From: Rubrivivax sp.
Lineage (GTDB): Bacteria > Pseudomonadota > Gammaproteobacteria > Burkholderiales > Burkholderiaceae_C
Direction: 5' to 3'
Assembly (NCBI GenBank): GCA_022843905.1
Contig: JALHMT010000031.1
Coordinates: 1 to 57,856, forward strand
Length of the DNA stretch: 57,856 bases
The notes under the pieces are model-generated. The model saw only the letters and a program-made list of their open reading frames with translations, made no database searches and was not told the origin of the DNA. Of the stretch, positions 1 through 8,217 are shown in pieces. Numbering within the stretch: position 1 is the stretch's first letter; the number at the start of each line of letters is the position of its first letter. The position numbers and the translations under genes are program-made.

Positions 1-956
1 GAGACCAGCAAGGTGGTGCGCATCGATCTGATCGACGACAGCAGCACCGTCGAGACGCTGGAGCGCTTCACGTTCGGCTTGAGCGCGCCGCAGAACGCCA
101 CGCTGGCCGGCGAAGGTTATGCCTGGGTCCAGATCGTCGACAACGACACGGTGCGCAACACGCCCGGCATCTTCGTGCGCGACACCATCGTCGACGAGCA
201 GGCCGGGGTGGCGCGTTTCGTGGTCAGCCTGGGCAGGGTGCTGGGCGAGGCGAGTGCCAGCACGGTGACGGTCGACTACGCGACGGCCGACGGGACGGCC
301 GTGGCCGGCAGTGACTACGCGGCGCAGACCGGGCGCCTGACGTTCGCGCCGGGGGAGTCCGTGAAGACGGTCGAGGTGCCCATCCTCAACGACGGCCTGG
401 CCGAAGGCCGTGAGCGCTTCTCGCTGGTCTTGAGCAATGCCAGCAGCGCGAGCATCGCCGACGCCCAGGCCACGGCCGAGATCGCCGCCAACGACGCCGC
501 GGCCGCGGCGCAACCCGGCATCGTCGTGCGCGACAGCGTGGTCGGCGAAGGCGATGGGTTCGTGGACATCGAGGTGCAGCTGACCGCACCCAGCATCGAT
601 ACCGTCTCGGTGGCCTACCGGACGGCCGACTACACCACACGGGCGGGTCAGTTCAACGACTACTACGGGCTGTCGGGCACGCTGACCTTCCTGCCGGGAG
701 AGACCAGCAAGGTCGTGCGCATCGATCTGATCGACGACAGCAGCACCAACGCCGAGACGCTGGAGCGCTTCACGTTCGGCTTGAGCGCGCCGCAGAACGC
801 CACGCTGGCCGGCGAAGGCTACGCCTGGGTCCAGATCGTCGACAACGACACGGTGCGCAACACGCCCGGCATCTTCGTGCGCGACACCATCGTCGACGAG
901 CAGGCCGGGGTGGCGCGCTTCGTGGTCAGCCTGGGCAGGGTGCTGGGCGAGGCGAG
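1..956 (+). repeat. Near-identical intragenic direct repeat (copies 1-254 and 700-956)
   Basis: Bases 1-254 and 700-956 are almost identical, differing at a few positions plus one 3-bp indel (Ser-Thr-Val-Glu against Ser-Thr-Asn-Ala-Glu). The period is about 700 bp, or two Calx-beta modules. Because copy 1 begins at the window edge, the array probably continues upstream. The high identity implies recent duplication or gene conversion. Confidence 0.9.
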
Positions 957-2325
957 CCTGGGCACGGTGGCCGTGGACTACCGGACCGAGAACCTCACGG
1001 CCACGGCCGGCAGCGACTACATCGCGCAGAGCGGTCGCCTGGTCTTCGCGCCGGGCGAATCGGTGAAGACCGTCACCGTCCATCTCGTCGACGATCGTTG
1101 GACCGAAGCTGAAGAATCGTTCCAGCTCCGACTGTCGAACCCTGGCAATGCCGTCATCACGGACGGCCTGGCCCGGGCGATCGTGATCGATAGCGACGTC
1201 GCGCCTCGCCCCGCCCCGAACATCGTGGGGATCGGGTCGACGGTCGCGGAGGGCGATGGCGTGGCCAACTTCATCGTCCTGCTGGACGCGCCGGGCAGCG
1301 AACCCGTCACCTTCAGGTACGAGACACGCAATGGCAGTGCGGGCTCGAACGACTTCACCTCCTTGAGCGGCACCGCGATCTTCGCGCCCGGGGAGATCGT
1401 GAAGACCATCGCCGTGGAACTGCTGGCCGGCACCACGGCAGAGCCGCAGGAGACCTTCACGCTGCAACTGAGTGCTGCCGAGAACGGCGTCATTGTCACG
1501 CCCTCGGTCACGGCCACCATCGTCGATGACGACAACGCCAGCATCGCAGTGTCCAGCGGCGGCATCAGCAACGATGTCTATGTCGTCACCAGCCAGCAGA
1601 CCGTCCTGGTGGAAGACGCTTTCGGCGGCATCGACACGGTGGTCGCCCGGCTGAACTACACCTTGCCAGCCCACATCGAGAATCTCAGCCTGGCCGCTGG
1701 TGCGGCGACCGCCGGGACGGGCAACGAGCTCGACAACCTGATGCGCGGCAACGCCGCCAACAACCGTCTGGACGGCATGGCCGGCACCGACACGGTGTTC
1801 TTCGCCGGTCCGTCCACGGCCTACACGCAGGCCGGCAATAGCGCCTTGCGAACGGTCAGCAGCGCGTCCGAAGGAACGGACACCTTGGTCTCCATCGAAC
1901 GCCTCTGGTTCACCGACGTCATCCTGGCGTCCGACACCCAGCCCGCCGACAACGCCTTCCTGGCCTATGCGACCTTCAACGCCGCATTCGACCGCTCGCC
2001 GTCGGCGCAGGAGCTGGGTCAATGGACCTCGAGCTTGGATCAGTTCGATAACGCGGTGGAGCTGGCGCAAACGATGATCAGCCACTACGCCCCCGGTGTC
2101 GGCAATGAGGCACTGGTCGCTCACCTTTGGTCGACCATCGTCGAAACGCCGATCACCGCCACCGACCTGGCTGCCTTCGTCGGCTTGATCGAGAACGGTA
2201 CCTACAGCCAGGCTTCGCTGCTCGCGTTCGTGGCCACGCACCCCTTGAACACCGTGGAAATCACGGGAATCGTGGGACAAACGCTGTCGCTGGATCCCGC
2301 GTGGTTCCCGGTGCCGGCCTGGTAG
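1..2325 (+). CDS. Secreted Calx-beta repeat protein with DUF4214-like C-terminus, 5' partial
   Basis: The reading frame is open from the first base, so the gene begins outside the window. The visible 774 residues contain at least four Calx-beta-type modules, recognised by recurring VDYxTxxGTAxAGSDY and FAPGExxKTV motifs and the closing IVDDD/IVDND strands. After these, around residues 530-600, is an RTX-like stretch (GTGNELDNLMRGNAANNR). The C-terminal 120 residues resemble DUF4214 (NAFLAYATFNAAFDRSPS). Such large proteins are usually Ca2+-binding surface or extracellular proteins exported by type I secretion. No secretion genes are visible here, so the export route is inferred. The next gene is the SARP-like regulator 110 bp downstream. 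Two of the modules are nearly identical at DNA level. Confidence 0.85.
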   Translation, partial: ETSKVVRIDLIDDSSTVETLERFTFGLSAPQNATLAGEGYAWVQIVDNDTVRNTPGIFVRDTIVDEQAGVARFVVSLGRVLGEASASTVTVDYATADGTAVAGSDYAAQTGRLTFAPGESVKTVEVPILNDGLAEGRERFSLVLSNASSASIADAQATAEIAANDAAAAAQPGIVVRDSVVGEGDGFVDIEVQLTAPSIDTVSVAYRTADYTTRAGQFNDYYGLSGTLTFLPGETSKVVRIDLIDDSSTNAETLERFTFGLSAPQNATLAGEGYAWVQIVDNDTVRNTPGIFVRDTIVDEQAGVARFVVSLGRVLGEASLGTVAVDYRTENLTATAGSDYIAQSGRLVFAPGESVKTVTVHLVDDRWTEAEESFQLRLSNPGNAVITDGLARAIVIDSDVAPRPAPNIVGIGSTVAEGDGVANFIVLLDAPGSEPVTFRYETRNGSAGSNDFTSLSGTAIFAPGEIVKTIAVELLAGTTAEPQETFTLQLSAAENGVIVTPSVTATIVDDDNASIAVSSGGISNDVYVVTSQQTVLVEDAFGGIDTVVARLNYTLPAHIENLSLAAGAATAGTGNELDNLMRGNAANNRLDGMAGTDTVFFAGPSTAYTQAGNSALRTVSSASEGTDTLVSIERLWFTDVILASDTQPADNAFLAYATFNAAFDRSPSAQELGQWTSSLDQFDNAVELAQTMISHYAPGVGNEALVAHLWSTIVETPITATDLAAFVGLIENGTYSQASLLAFVATHPLNTVEITGIVGQTLSLDPAWFPVPAW

Positions 2326-2353
2326 CCGCCGCGGCGGCCCGGCCCGACCGGTC

Positions 2354-2386
2354 GTGACGCCCGCGTGACGCGGATCGGGCTAGCCT
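2354..2386 (+). promoter_or_regulatory. Putative SARP-type operator/promoter of the BTAD-ATPase regulator gene
   Basis: Heptamer GTGACGC at 2354-2360 and again at 2365-2371 with a 4-bp spacer, giving an 11-bp period. Nine bases later comes TAGCCT (2381-2386) as a possible -10 element. The start codon of the regulator is at 2436. The same arrangement is upstream of the RCC1 gene at 5872-5904. Direct heptamer repeats with 11-bp period just upstream of the -10 are the known operator form of SARP proteins (DnrI, ActII-ORF4). The assignment to this regulator is inference. Confidence 0.55.
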
Positions 2387-2435
2387 CCCGATCTCCGATT
2401 CGATCCGCCCGAGCCGCCTGGGCGATGATGCCGAC

Positions 2436-5400
2436 ATGCCTGCCTCCAGCTCCGCCAGCAGCCTGCAGATCCGCCTGTGGGGCGAGCCGGCCGTGCTGCT
2501 GCCGGGCGGCGCGGTGGTCCTGCTGGAGCGCCGTGCGGCAGCGCTGCTGGCGCTGGCGGCGCTGTCTCCCGGCATCAGTCGCATGCGCGCTGCCACGCTG
2601 CTGTGGCCCGACTCGGGCGACCCGCGGCGCAACCTGCGCCAGCAGCTGCTGCGCTTTCGTCAGGGGTTCGGACGCGAGCTGCTGACCGGGAAGGACACCC
2701 TGACCCTGGTGCGCGATGCCTTGCCCGTCCTCGACCCGCAGCAGGACGGGGCGGTGCTGCTGGGCAACTTCGACTTCGACGACTGCGAAGACTTCGCGAA
2801 CTGGCTGTCGCAGCAGCGGCTGTCGCAGCGGCAGCACGCCCTGGAGCGGGCGCGGCAGCTGCTGAGCGACGCCGAGGCGGCAGGCGATCTCGACGCCGCG
2901 CTGGCGGCGGCGCAGGCCCTGCTGGCCCTGGATGACCAGCTCGAAGAGCACCATCGCGGACTGATGCGGGTGCACTACCTGCGCGGCGAGCCTGACGCCG
3001 GCCTGGCGGTCTACCAGGGGCTGGTGGACATGCTGGGTGCCTTTCGCAGCCAGCGGCCGTCGGCCGCCAGCGAGCGGCTGGCGGCGACCCTGCAGGCCGG
3101 GTCGTCGCCCGGCGCCAGGTCCGTGCTCGAACCCGGGCTCGACAGGAAGACCACGCCATCGTCGCTGCCCGTCACCTTGAAGCGCCCGCCGCTGCTGGCC
3201 GGGCGCGACGACGAGCTTGCCGCTGTCCTGTCGCACTGGGCGGGCGGTCGCGCGGTGTGGCTGGAGGGCGAGGCCGGCCTGGGCAAGAGCCGGCTGATGT
3301 CGGAGCTGCTGGCCGGTGCACAGCGGCTTGTCGCTGCCGCCGGCCGCCCGGGCGATGCAGGGGCGCCCTACGCCACCCTGGTGCGCCTGCTGCGCCCGCT
3401 GCTGGACGCCACGACGGACCTGACGCCGCCGACGCGCGAGACCCTGGCGCATCTGATGCATCTGCCGAACCTGCCGAACCTGCCGCCGCCGGCCCGGGCG
3501 GAGCATGGTGCGGCACAGGTTGCGCCGGCCGCGGTCGGGCCCGCCCCGATCGCCGGGCCGCCGCTGCGCCCCGGTGCCATGGCGCAGGCCGTGACCGAAC
3601 TGCTGCAGCACCATGGTGTGCCGTGCGTGGCCCTGGACGATCTGCACTTCGCCGACGAAGCCACGCTGGACCTGATCGCCGGTCTGATCGCGAACGACGA
3701 CCCGCCGCGACGCTGGCTGCTGGCGGGGCGACCGGCAGAACTGCCGCTGGCGGCCCAGGCCCTGCGCAGTTCGCTGACCGAACTGCAGCGGCTGGGCGTC
3801 GTCGTGCTGTCCGCGCTGGACGAAGCCGCGGTGGCGACGGTCGTCGATGCCCTGGGCATCGACGGCCTGCACGGCCGCACCCTGGCCCCGGCGCTGTGTC
3901 GCCACACGGGCGGCAATCCGCTGTTCATGCTGGAGACGCTGAAGCACGGTCTGCTCGACGGCAGCCTGGCGCGCGGCGAGCTGCCGCGGCCGGTGGGCGT
4001 GGCCAGCCTGATCGAGCTGCGGCTGCAGCGGCTGGGCGAAACGGCGCTCACGCTGGCCCGCGTGGCAGCCATCGCCGGCGTCGACTTCAGCATCGAGCTG
4101 GCCGAGGCGGCGATCGGCGTGCGGGCCGTTCACCTTGCCAGCGCCTGGGCCGAGCTGCAGGAGGCCCAGGTGCTGCGCGGCGAAAGTTTTGCGCACGACC
4201 TCGTCGGCGACGCCGCGTTGCGCAGCGTGCCCCCGGTGGTGGCGCGCCGCGTGCATGCCCAGTGCGCTCAGTGGCTGGCGGCGCGCCACGTGGAACCCGC
4301 CCGGGTGGCCTGGCACTGGCAACGCGGCGGCATGCCCGCCGAGGCAGGGCAGGCCTTTGTCGCAGCGGCACGGCGCGCCGAGCAGGCCGTGCGTCTGCAG
4401 GACGAAGCGGCCTTGTACGGTCATGCGGCACAGGCCTTCGGCGAAGCCGGCCAGCACGAGGAGCGCTTCCAGGCCCTGGTCGGGCGGGTGCGGTCGCTCA
4501 ACCAGGTCCGCTTCGACGATCAGGCGCTGCTGGAATGCCGCGCCCTCGCCGAGGCGGCCTGCAACGACTCGCAGCGCCTGCGCGCCAAGAGCGAACTCTG
4601 CGGCCTGCTGACCGAGCGCGGCGAGCCCCAGACGGCGCTCGACGCCGGTCATGAGGCCCTGGCGCTGGCCCGTCGGCTGGAGCTCCCCGAGTGGCAGGTG
4701 CGCACCGCGTGCCACATGGCCAGCTCGCTGTGCCGTCTGGGCCGCGCCGACGAGGCCCTGGCCTTGCTGGCCCCGCAGCGCAGCTGGCTCGATGCGCAGG
4801 CCGACGACACGCTGCGCATGCTGTGGCACGGCGACTGGGCCGCGGCGCTGGGGCAGGCCGGCCGGCTGAGCGAGGCGGTGGCCGCTTTCGACGTCGCCTT
4901 GCTCGCGGCACGGCGCGGCGGCCTGCGCGATGCCGAAGGCCGCCTGCTGCTGAACTGCTCCGTCAGCCTGCGGCAGAGCGGACAACTCGACCGGGCCCTG
5001 GCCTTGTCGCGACAGGGCCAGGCACTGTCCGCCGAGCGGGTGCCGATCGACATCCTTGTGCTGGCGCGCAACGAAGCCGAGACCGGCCACTACAGCAATG
5101 CGCTCGCTGCCTTGGAGCCCGTGCTGAAGGTCTTCGAGGACCGCGGCACGCTGTTCTGGGCGCAGGCCTGTCGCATGGTGCTGGCGCGGCTGTGGCTCGA
5201 CCTGGGCCAGAGGGCCCGCGCCGTGCCGCTGCTGCAGGTAGAACCTGCCGACATGCCGGCCTGGCTGCGCGCCGACCGTCTTCTGCTGCAGCTGGAGCTG
5301 GCGCGCGCCATGGAGCAACCCGCAGCGGCCGGGCTGCTCGAAGAGGCGCTGGCGCTGGCCGGCACGGACCCCCAGCGCGGCCCCGGCCTGGCCGTGCGCG

Positions 5401-5819
5401 CGTTGCGAGACCTGCCCCCCCACCAGGTTGCAGCACGCGCAGCGGGCCTGTCCCGGGCCTTGCGTGCCAAGGAACGCTTCGGCGCCCTGTCGGCGCTGAA
5501 CGTGCACCTGGCCCGCGCTGCCCTGGCCCTGGGCCGGACGGCGCAGGCGGCTGCCGCGGCGCGCGCCGCACTGGCCCCTTTCGACGACGGATGCGCGCCC
5601 GAGGCGATGTACCTGCCCGAGGCCTGCCTGGTGGCGTGGCAGGCGCTGCAGCAGGCGGGGGCGTCGGAGGAAGCCGCTGCCGCCTTGCGCGCCGGCACGG
5701 ACTGGATCCGCGGCCGGGCCTTGCCCCAGGTGCCGGCGCCTTTCATCGATTCCTTCCTGCGCCGCAACGCGGTCAACCGATCGCTGCTGGCGGCAGCGTC
5801 GACGGACATGGGGCGCTGA
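2436..5819 (+). CDS. SARP/AfsR-like transcriptional regulator: winged helix, BTAD, ATPase, TPR
   Basis: Large signal-integrating regulator of 1127 residues. Residues 10-95 fit the SARP N-terminal winged helix (LLWPDS and NLRQQLLRFR motifs). Residues 100-235 fit the bacterial transcriptional activation domain (BTAD), with the typical DVDAF-like segment replaced by FDFDDCEDF. An AAA/STAND-type ATPase follows, with Walker A GEAGLGKS at 278-285 and Walker B CVALDDLHFAD at 397-407. The rest, from about residue 600, is helical and TPR-like. There is no C-terminal LuxR helix-turn-helix, so DNA binding must lie at the N-terminus. The start at 2436 lies 50 bp after a SARP-like repeat promoter, which suggests autoregulation. 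A matching site precedes the RCC1 gene downstream. Family assignment is from motifs; target genes are inferred. Confidence 0.8.
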   Translation: MPASSSASSLQIRLWGEPAVLLPGGAVVLLERRAAALLALAALSPGISRMRAATLLWPDSGDPRRNLRQQLLRFRQGFGRELLTGKDTLTLVRDALPVLDPQQDGAVLLGNFDFDDCEDFANWLSQQRLSQRQHALERARQLLSDAEAAGDLDAALAAAQALLALDDQLEEHHRGLMRVHYLRGEPDAGLAVYQGLVDMLGAFRSQRPSAASERLAATLQAGSSPGARSVLEPGLDRKTTPSSLPVTLKRPPLLAGRDDELAAVLSHWAGGRAVWLEGEAGLGKSRLMSELLAGAQRLVAAAGRPGDAGAPYATLVRLLRPLLDATTDLTPPTRETLAHLMHLPNLPNLPPPARAEHGAAQVAPAAVGPAPIAGPPLRPGAMAQAVTELLQHHGVPCVALDDLHFADEATLDLIAGLIANDDPPRRWLLAGRPAELPLAAQALRSSLTELQRLGVVVLSALDEAAVATVVDALGIDGLHGRTLAPALCRHTGGNPLFMLETLKHGLLDGSLARGELPRPVGVASLIELRLQRLGETALTLARVAAIAGVDFSIELAEAAIGVRAVHLASAWAELQEAQVLRGESFAHDLVGDAALRSVPPVVARRVHAQCAQWLAARHVEPARVAWHWQRGGMPAEAGQAFVAAARRAEQAVRLQDEAALYGHAAQAFGEAGQHEERFQALVGRVRSLNQVRFDDQALLECRALAEAACNDSQRLRAKSELCGLLTERGEPQTALDAGHEALALARRLELPEWQVRTACHMASSLCRLGRADEALALLAPQRSWLDAQADDTLRMLWHGDWAAALGQAGRLSEAVAAFDVALLAARRGGLRDAEGRLLLNCSVSLRQSGQLDRALALSRQGQALSAERVPIDILVLARNEAETGHYSNALAALEPVLKVFEDRGTLFWAQACRMVLARLWLDLGQRARAVPLLQVEPADMPAWLRADRLLLQLELARAMEQPAAAGLLEEALALAGTDPQRGPGLAVRALRDLPPHQVAARAAGLSRALRAKERFGALSALNVHLARAALALGRTAQAAAAARAALAPFDDGCAPEAMYLPEACLVAWQALQQAGASEEAAAALRAGTDWIRGRALPQVPAPFIDSFLRRNAVNRSLLAAASTDMGR

Positions 5820-5871
5820 AGCCTGCGACCGCCTGCTGCCCCCTCGTTCGCAGGGCGGCGCCGGCCGCCGC

Positions 5872-5904
5872 GTGACGCCGACGTGACGCTGCGGCAAGTA
5901 CCGT
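5872..5904 (+). promoter_or_regulatory. Putative SARP-type operator/promoter of the RCC1-repeat gene
   Basis: GTGACGC at 5872-5878 and 5883-5889, spacer CGAC (4 bp), then 9 bp to TACCGT (5899-5904). Spacing and heptamer are exactly those at 2354-2386. The downstream ATG is at 5937. It lies between the stop of the regulator gene (5819) and the RCC1 gene, so the two genes are probably co-controlled rather than simply co-transcribed. Confidence 0.55.
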
Positions 5905-5936
5905 GCGTTCATCGACCCCTTGAAGCGAGGCCCACC

Positions 5937-7568
5937 ATGGCGATCAGCGCAGCACGCTCCTCACCCCTTTGTCGTTCGGCCTGGGCCTGTGCCCTGCTGG
6001 CCGCGGCCACCAGCGCGACGGCGGCCACGCCGCGCGTTGCCGTCGGCGACGGTTTCGTCGTCGTGTCGCGCAGCGACGGCACCGTCTGGACCTGGGGCCG
6101 CGGCAACGACGGCCAACTGGGCAACGGCGCTCGCGTGTCCAGCAGCCGCCCGGTGCGCGTGAGCGGCCTGGACGGCGTGATCGACGTCGTGGCGGCCGAC
6201 GGCCTGGCGGCGGCGTTGAAGGCCGACGGCACCGTGTGGGTCTGGGGCTCGGGCGCCAACGGCGTCTTCGGCAGCAAGCAGACCGACAACACCATCCGCG
6301 CGCTGGTGCCGGTGCAGATCCCCGAACTGTCGGCCATCTGGACCCTGGCCCTGGGCCGCAACGGCCCCAGCGCCCTGGCCGCAGACACCAGCGGCCGCGT
6401 CTGGCAATGGGGCAACAACTTCAGCGGCCAGGCCGGCGACGGCAGCGCCAGCAGCAACGGCGCGGTGCGCAAGCTGCCGGGGCTGGTGCCCGGGCTGTCG
6501 AACGTGACGGCGCTGGCGGCCGCCGACGACAACTTCCTGGCGGCCGCCTGGGACTCGCGGGTCTCGGGTTGGGGCTACAACGAAGCCGGCGCGCTGGGCG
6601 TGACGGCGCGCACCACGCGCGGCGGCCTGCCGCTGCCGGTGCAACCGGTGCCGGGGCTCAACGACGTCGTGGCGCTGGCCAGTCTGGACATCAACGACAA
6701 CGGCCATTTCGCCGTACTGCGCGGCGGTACGGTGGCGGGCTGGGGCACCAACCGCGCGTCCCATGCCAGCTGCGGCCAGGTCAGCTTGTCCACGCCGGTG
6801 TTGACGGCGCCGCGTATGGTCGCCGGCCTGAGCTCGGTCTTCGCCGCCGCCGGCGGCACGGCTCACGCCCTCTTCGTCACCACCGACGGTGCGGTGCTCG
6901 GCTGCGGCAGCAACGCCGCCGGTCAGCTGGGCGACAACAGCACGGCAGGCACCGATGCGGCCAAGCCCGGGCCGCTGCGCACGGTGCTGCCGGTCCCGGC
7001 GCAGGCCGTGGGCGCCGGGCGCAACACCAGCGCGGCCATCGGCAGCGACGGCAGCGTCTGGGTCTGGGGCCAGGTGGGCAACGGCGCAGCCGGCGATGGC
7101 GGCGCGACCGGCAACAGCAGCCTGCAGTTCACCACGCCGCGCGCCGTGGTCTCCGACAGCGCTGCCGGCAACTTCAACGCCGGCGCGCTGGCGGCCGTGC
7201 CGGCGCTGTACACCGGCACGCAGAACGGGCCCCTGGACCGCGTCACCATCGACGTCGGCTTCTCGCCGCTGCCGGCAGACGTGGGCGTGCAGGCGCGCAT
7301 CTACCTGGCTGCCGTGCTGCCCGACGGCAGCCTCTACCTGTACAGCGACGCCACCGGGTGGCAGCCCTACGCGGGCGGCCCCGTCACAGCCTACCGCAGC
7401 GGCGTGCTGTCGCGCCATGTGGCGCTGCCGCTGTACCGTGGCGCCAATCTCGCCGGCACCGCCGGCATCCGGCTGCTGGTGGGCTACGGCCGCGGCGACA
7501 CCGATGCTGCGGCTGAGGTCGATCTGCTGACCCGCGGCACTTTTGGCGATGCGCTGACGCTGCGTTGA
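5937..7568 (+). CDS. Exported RCC1-repeat (beta-propeller) protein
   Basis: 543 residues. The N-terminus is a signal peptide with a hydrophobic core (ACALLAAATSATAA) and a likely cut before TPRV. RCC1 repeats follow, marked by recurrent GTVWTWGRGNDGQLG, WVWGSGANGVFG, VWQWGNNFSGQAGDG and LGCGSNAAGQLGDNS segments, which form a seven-bladed propeller in known family members. The last 120 residues leave the repeat pattern and look like a separate beta domain. I chose ATG 5937 rather than the in-frame GTG at 5883, because GCGAGG lies 6 bp upstream of it and the signal peptide then starts properly. The GTG at 5883 would also sit inside the putative operator. The role is unknown; a periplasmic or extracellular binding or scaffold function is likely. 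Confidence 0.8.
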   Translation: MAISAARSSPLCRSAWACALLAAATSATAATPRVAVGDGFVVVSRSDGTVWTWGRGNDGQLGNGARVSSSRPVRVSGLDGVIDVVAADGLAAALKADGTVWVWGSGANGVFGSKQTDNTIRALVPVQIPELSAIWTLALGRNGPSALAADTSGRVWQWGNNFSGQAGDGSASSNGAVRKLPGLVPGLSNVTALAAADDNFLAAAWDSRVSGWGYNEAGALGVTARTTRGGLPLPVQPVPGLNDVVALASLDINDNGHFAVLRGGTVAGWGTNRASHASCGQVSLSTPVLTAPRMVAGLSSVFAAAGGTAHALFVTTDGAVLGCGSNAAGQLGDNSTAGTDAAKPGPLRTVLPVPAQAVGAGRNTSAAIGSDGSVWVWGQVGNGAAGDGGATGNSSLQFTTPRAVVSDSAAGNFNAGALAAVPALYTGTQNGPLDRVTIDVGFSPLPADVGVQARIYLAAVLPDGSLYLYSDATGWQPYAGGPVTAYRSGVLSRHVALPLYRGANLAGTAGIRLLVGYGRGDTDAAAEVDLLTRGTFGDALTLR

Positions 7569-7570
7569 AC

Positions 7571-7638
7571 GACAGCGACAGACAGCGACAGACAGCGACA
7601 GACAGCGACAGACAGCGACAGACAGCGACAGACAGCGC
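7571..7638. repeat. 10-bp tandem repeat (GACAGCGACA, about 6.8 copies)
   Basis: Six perfect copies of GACAGCGACA run from 7571 to 7630, and a seventh partial copy reaches 7638. The array starts 2 bp after the RCC1 stop codon and ends 20 bp before the convergent zrgA-like stop codon. It lies in the gap between two convergent genes. No stem structure is apparent. It is a likely slippage-prone minisatellite. Confidence 0.95.
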
Positions 7639-7658
7639 CCCGCGCTGCCCCGCGTGCT

Positions 7659-8195
7659 TCAGCGCACGAGCTTGACGCTGCTGGCCGGCCGCCTGAGCGT
7701 CGTCTTGGCCTGTCCCTTGGGGCCGACGACCTGGACCTCGATGCGCTTGATGCGCTGGTAGGCCTCGAAGAGGCCGAGGTTCAGCGTGCTCAGCTGCGCC
7801 GGGCTCGCGCAGGCGAACTCGTAGGTCGCATCGAGATCGGCATGTCCGTCCTTGGCATCGGCCTTGGCGCCGGGCTCGAGCACCGGCGCCACCACCTCGG
7901 CCTTGCCCAGCGTGCAGCCGGCCCCGGCATCGGCGCCGAACAACGGGGCGCCCTTGTCGGGGCTGCGCAGCCGGGCCAGCACGTCGGCGGCCGCCTTGCG
8001 CTCGGCATCGGTGCGCGGCGCGCGCTCGAAGCCCAGCAGGTTGTCCAGCGGTGCCGCCATCACGATCGTGAGCTTGTTGCCTTCCACGGCCACGTCGAGC
8101 TTGACGACGCCGTGTTCGTGCGCCTTGCCGGCCCAGACTGCGCTGGAAGCCAGCGCCAGCCCGCTCAGCAGCCAGGGGGTGATGTGTCGCTTCAT
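7659..8195 (-). CDS. ZrgA-like DUF2796 periplasmic zinc-associated protein
   Basis: 178 residues with a clear signal peptide (WLLSGLALASSAVWA, cut before GKAHEHG). The mature start HEHGVVKLDVAVEG and the DNLLGFERAPRTDAER segment are typical of DUF2796, the family of Vibrio ZrgA, a periplasmic protein that aids zinc uptake. The His-rich stretch is shorter than in other members; few histidines remain after the first motif. It is the last gene of the minus-strand zinc operon, 22 bp downstream of the binding-protein gene. That context supports a zinc-delivery role. Zur repression from the common promoter is expected but inferred. Confidence 0.8.
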   Translation of the reverse strand: MKRHITPWLLSGLALASSAVWAGKAHEHGVVKLDVAVEGNKLTIVMAAPLDNLLGFERAPRTDAERKAAADVLARLRSPDKGAPLFGADAGAGCTLGKAEVVAPVLEPGAKADAKDGHADLDATYEFACASPAQLSTLNLGLFEAYQRIKRIEVQVVGPKGQAKTTLRRPASSVKLVR

Positions 8196-8217
8196 GGGTG
8201 CTCCTTGGGGTTGGGGT

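Noticed and set aside
2202..5912. Long open frame on the minus strand (1236 codons) opposite the SARP-like regulator
   Set aside because: It has no family motifs, is made of Arg/Ala/Gly/Pro-rich sequence and mirrors a real gene of strong codon bias; such shadows are common at this GC content.
7571..7638. CRISPR or terminator interpretation of the 10-bp tandem repeat
   Set aside because: There are no spacers and no hairpin; it is a simple minisatellite.
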